From assembly GCA_964437335.1 (NCBI GenBank), contig CAYTGL010000014.1, positions 7,810-71,809 of the forward strand: a DNA stretch of 64,000 nt, given 5' to 3'. This document shows positions 62,829 through 64,000 of the stretch, in pieces; position 1 is the stretch's first letter; each line of letters starts with the position of its first letter. Under the pieces are notes generated by a model. That model saw only the letters and a list, made by a program, of their open reading frames with translations, was not told the DNA's origin and ran no database searches. Source of the stretch: JAITWN01 sp964437335. GTDB taxonomy: Bacteria; Pseudomonadota; Gammaproteobacteria; SZUA-140. Made by a program: the position numbers and the translations under genes.

Positions 62829-63366
62829 CGGCAGCGAAGACGGGGCGCCGGAGCGCCGCCTGTTCTTCGCCTTGTGGCCGGACGCATCGCTGTGCAATCA
62901 ACTCGATCAATCCGTCGTGTCCGCGCTGCCCGCCCGCGCCGGCCGCCTGGTGCCGCTGGAAAACCTTCATGTCACACTGGTCTTTCTCGGACATGTCCCG
63001 GAGTCGCGACTCGCGTGCATCGAACAGGTCGCGGCGCGGTTGCGTACCGCGCGCTTCGAACTGGTGCTCGACCGGATCGCGTGGTGGCGGCAGTCGCAGG
63101 TGCTGTGGCTCGGTCCCAAGGAGACGCCAGCCGCGCTCGAGGCCCATGTGGCGGCATTGCGCGATGGACTCACCGCCTGCGACCTGGCGCTCGAATCGCG
63201 GCAGTTTCGCGCGCACATGACGCTGATGCGCAAGGTGCGTCGCCGGCCGTCGCCGCAGCGCTTCGATCCGCTGGTGTGGAAACCGGACGGTCATGTGTTG
63301 ATTGAATCGACACCGATCGCCGGCGGGGTGCGCTATCAGCGCCTGGCCTTCTGGCCATTCGCCTGA
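62812..63366 (+). CDS. thpR: RNA 2',3'-cyclic phosphodiesterase
   Basis: ThpR (LigT family, 2H phosphoesterase) opens 2',3'-cyclic phosphates on RNA. The 184-residue protein has RRLFFALWPD near residue 15 and the two catalytic HxT motifs, LHVTLVFLGHVPE and RAHMTLMRKV. The only in-frame start before the first strand is TTG at 62812, preceded by GGGG. It overlaps pncC by 17 bases. Confidence 0.92.
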   Translation: MNAGNDGSEDGAPERRLFFALWPDASLCNQLDQSVVSALPARAGRLVPLENLHVTLVFLGHVPESRLACIEQVAARLRTARFELVLDRIAWWRQSQVLWLGPKETPAALEAHVAALRDGLTACDLALESRQFRAHMTLMRKVRRRPSPQRFDPLVWKPDGHVLIESTPIAGGVRYQRLAFWPFA

Positions 63367-63486
63367 AAGAGTTGCGCCGATCGCGGTCTCCGTGTCCTTC
63401 CGGTTCTGCAGCGCGTCGGCATGCGGGGCTAGGACAGCCGGGGCATCCTGTGGGATAATCGCGACAGTTTGAAACGGTGAATTAAA

Positions 63487-63517
63487 GGGGGTCAGACCCC
63501 GTCGGGGTCTGACCCCC
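63487..63517. repeat. Nested palindrome with two GGGGTC-GACCCC units
   Basis: GGGGGTCAGACCCC and GGGGTCTGACCCCC are inverted copies three bases apart; each is itself nearly palindromic. It stands 24 bases before the recA ATG and just upstream of the GGAGAAAGCG ribosome-binding site, within a likely leader. Confidence 0.85.
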
Positions 63518-63540
63518 ACGGTCCAATCGGGGAGAAAGCG

Positions 63541-63996
63541 ATGGATGAAAACAAGCGGAAGGCGCTGGGCGCGGCCCTGAGCCAGATCGAGCGGCAATTC
63601 GGCAAGGGTTCGGTGATGCGCATGGGCGATGGCGATGTCGTGCGCGATGTTGGCACGATCTCTACCGGCTCGCTCGGGCTCGACATCGCGCTCGGCATTG
63701 GCGGCCTGCCGCGCGGGCGCGTCGTCGAGATCTACGGCCCCGAGTCTTCCGGCAAGACGACGCTGACGCTGCAGGTCATCGCCGAAGCCCAGAAGGCCGG
63801 CGGCACCGCGGCCTTCATCGACGCCGAGCATGCGCTCGACCCGCAGTACGCGCAGAAGCTCGGCGTGGACATCTCGGAGCTGCTCATCTCGCAGAACAGG
63901 TGGGAATCGAGAGGATCGTTACGCTGGATATGGGCGGAACGAGTGCCGATGTGGCCGTGGTCGACCGGGTCAGCCGGAGCCTCGCCTTCGCACTGA
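63541..63996 (+). pseudogene. recA: recA 5' part joined to unrelated DNA
   Basis: RecA forms the strand-exchange filament and triggers LexA cleavage. Residues 1-118 are clearly RecA: MDENKRKALGAALSQIE, the Walker A EIYGPESSGKTTLTLQV, and FIDAEHALDPQYAQKLGVD, ending LLISQ where the family continues PDTGEQALEI. From 63895 the frame instead reads NRWESRGSLRW and stops at 63996. The other ~230 residues, including Walker B and the L1/L2 DNA-binding loops, are missing, so no working RecA is encoded as shown. A change in DNA source at about 63894, by rearrangement or misassembly, is the best explanation. Confidence 0.85.
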
Positions 63997-64000
63997 CGGG
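63900..64000 (+). pseudogene. Headless hydantoinase/oxoprolinase subunit A fragment
   Basis: One frame shift away from the recA tail, the last 101 bases read GIERIVTLDMGGTSADVAVV and onward without a stop. DMGGTSADV is the ATP-binding signature in the middle of HyuA / N-methylhydantoinase A proteins. About 280 residues expected before it are absent, since recA occupies that position. The fragment runs off the window edge. Confidence 0.75.

Noticed and set aside
63448..63467. A CTGT ... ACAG pair upstream of recA, resembling an SOS (LexA) box
   Set aside because: The half-sites are 12 bases apart, whereas the gammaproteobacterial LexA box has eight; the interior is not AT-rich.
63541..63996. 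An intein inside recA
   Set aside because: No intein start residue or splicing blocks follow residue 118, and the foreign sequence matches a hydantoinase A gene in another frame.
1..64000. CRISPR array, integrase, transposase, toxin-antitoxin or phage-defence genes
   Set aside because: No direct-repeat/spacer pattern and no reading frame matching these families was found on either strand.

Overview
The window reads as about 64 kb of housekeeping chromosome from a high-GC gammaproteobacterium. The evidence is the gene content and order: leuC-leuD-leuB-asd-fimV, lpxH beside a cyclophilin and divergent from cysS, glyA-nrdR-rib-nusB-thiL-pgpA, queA-tgt-yajC-secD-secF, xseB-ispA-dxs, parE-parC, and a full EF-P lysylation set (epmB, efp, epmA). 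FimV, LpxH and ParC/ParE together point to Gammaproteobacteria. A species cannot be named from this. No prophage, plasmid backbone, CRISPR array, intact transposase or secondary-metabolite cluster was seen.

Layout. 1-2570: end of a glycerate kinase, then a small PstS-like periplasmic protein and an outer-membrane barrel. 2567-6654 (minus): gluconeogenic ppsA and pgm. 6.7-10.9 kb: htpG, hemH and an orphan class-2 methyltransferase. 10.9-14.9 kb: lpxH, a periplasmic cyclophilin, cysS, folD. 15.1-22.9 kb: leucine synthesis, asd, fimV, and an orphan EcfT/CbiQ-like membrane protein. 22.9-32.3 kb: a glycogen/maltodextrin block (glgB, glgC, a GH57 enzyme, malQ, glgP) lacking glgA. 32.5 kb: tRNA-Leu(CAA) with a clear promoter. 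32.6-38.0 kb: queuosine genes and the Sec accessory complex. 38.2-39.6 kb: a GGDEF protein. 39.9-47.4 kb: one-carbon and flavin operon. 47.4-51.8 kb (minus): xseB-ispA-dxs-queD-folE2. 52.0-56.2 kb: topoisomerase IV. 56.4-63.4 kb: htpX, the EF-P module, tal, psd, pncC, thpR. 63.5-64.0 kb: start of recA.

How the genes connect. PEP synthase, phosphoglucomutase and GlgC/GlgB carry carbon from pyruvate to glycogen, and GlgP, MalQ and probably the GH57 enzyme return it. QueD, QueA and Tgt cover three steps of queuosine synthesis, with FolE2 able to feed both that pathway and folate. RibD, RibE, RibH and a RibB with a degenerate second domain cover most of riboflavin synthesis, so a separate GTP cyclohydrolase II should lie elsewhere. 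EpmB, EpmA and EF-P form a translation-rescue modification module.

Most unusual points. The recA reading frame stops matching RecA near residue 118 and runs into a headless fragment of a hydantoinase/oxoprolinase-A gene. Several families of palindromic intergenic repeats recur between genes. thiL appears to start with CTG. ParC carries Met where Ser80 is normal. I found no convincing new defence or mobile system.
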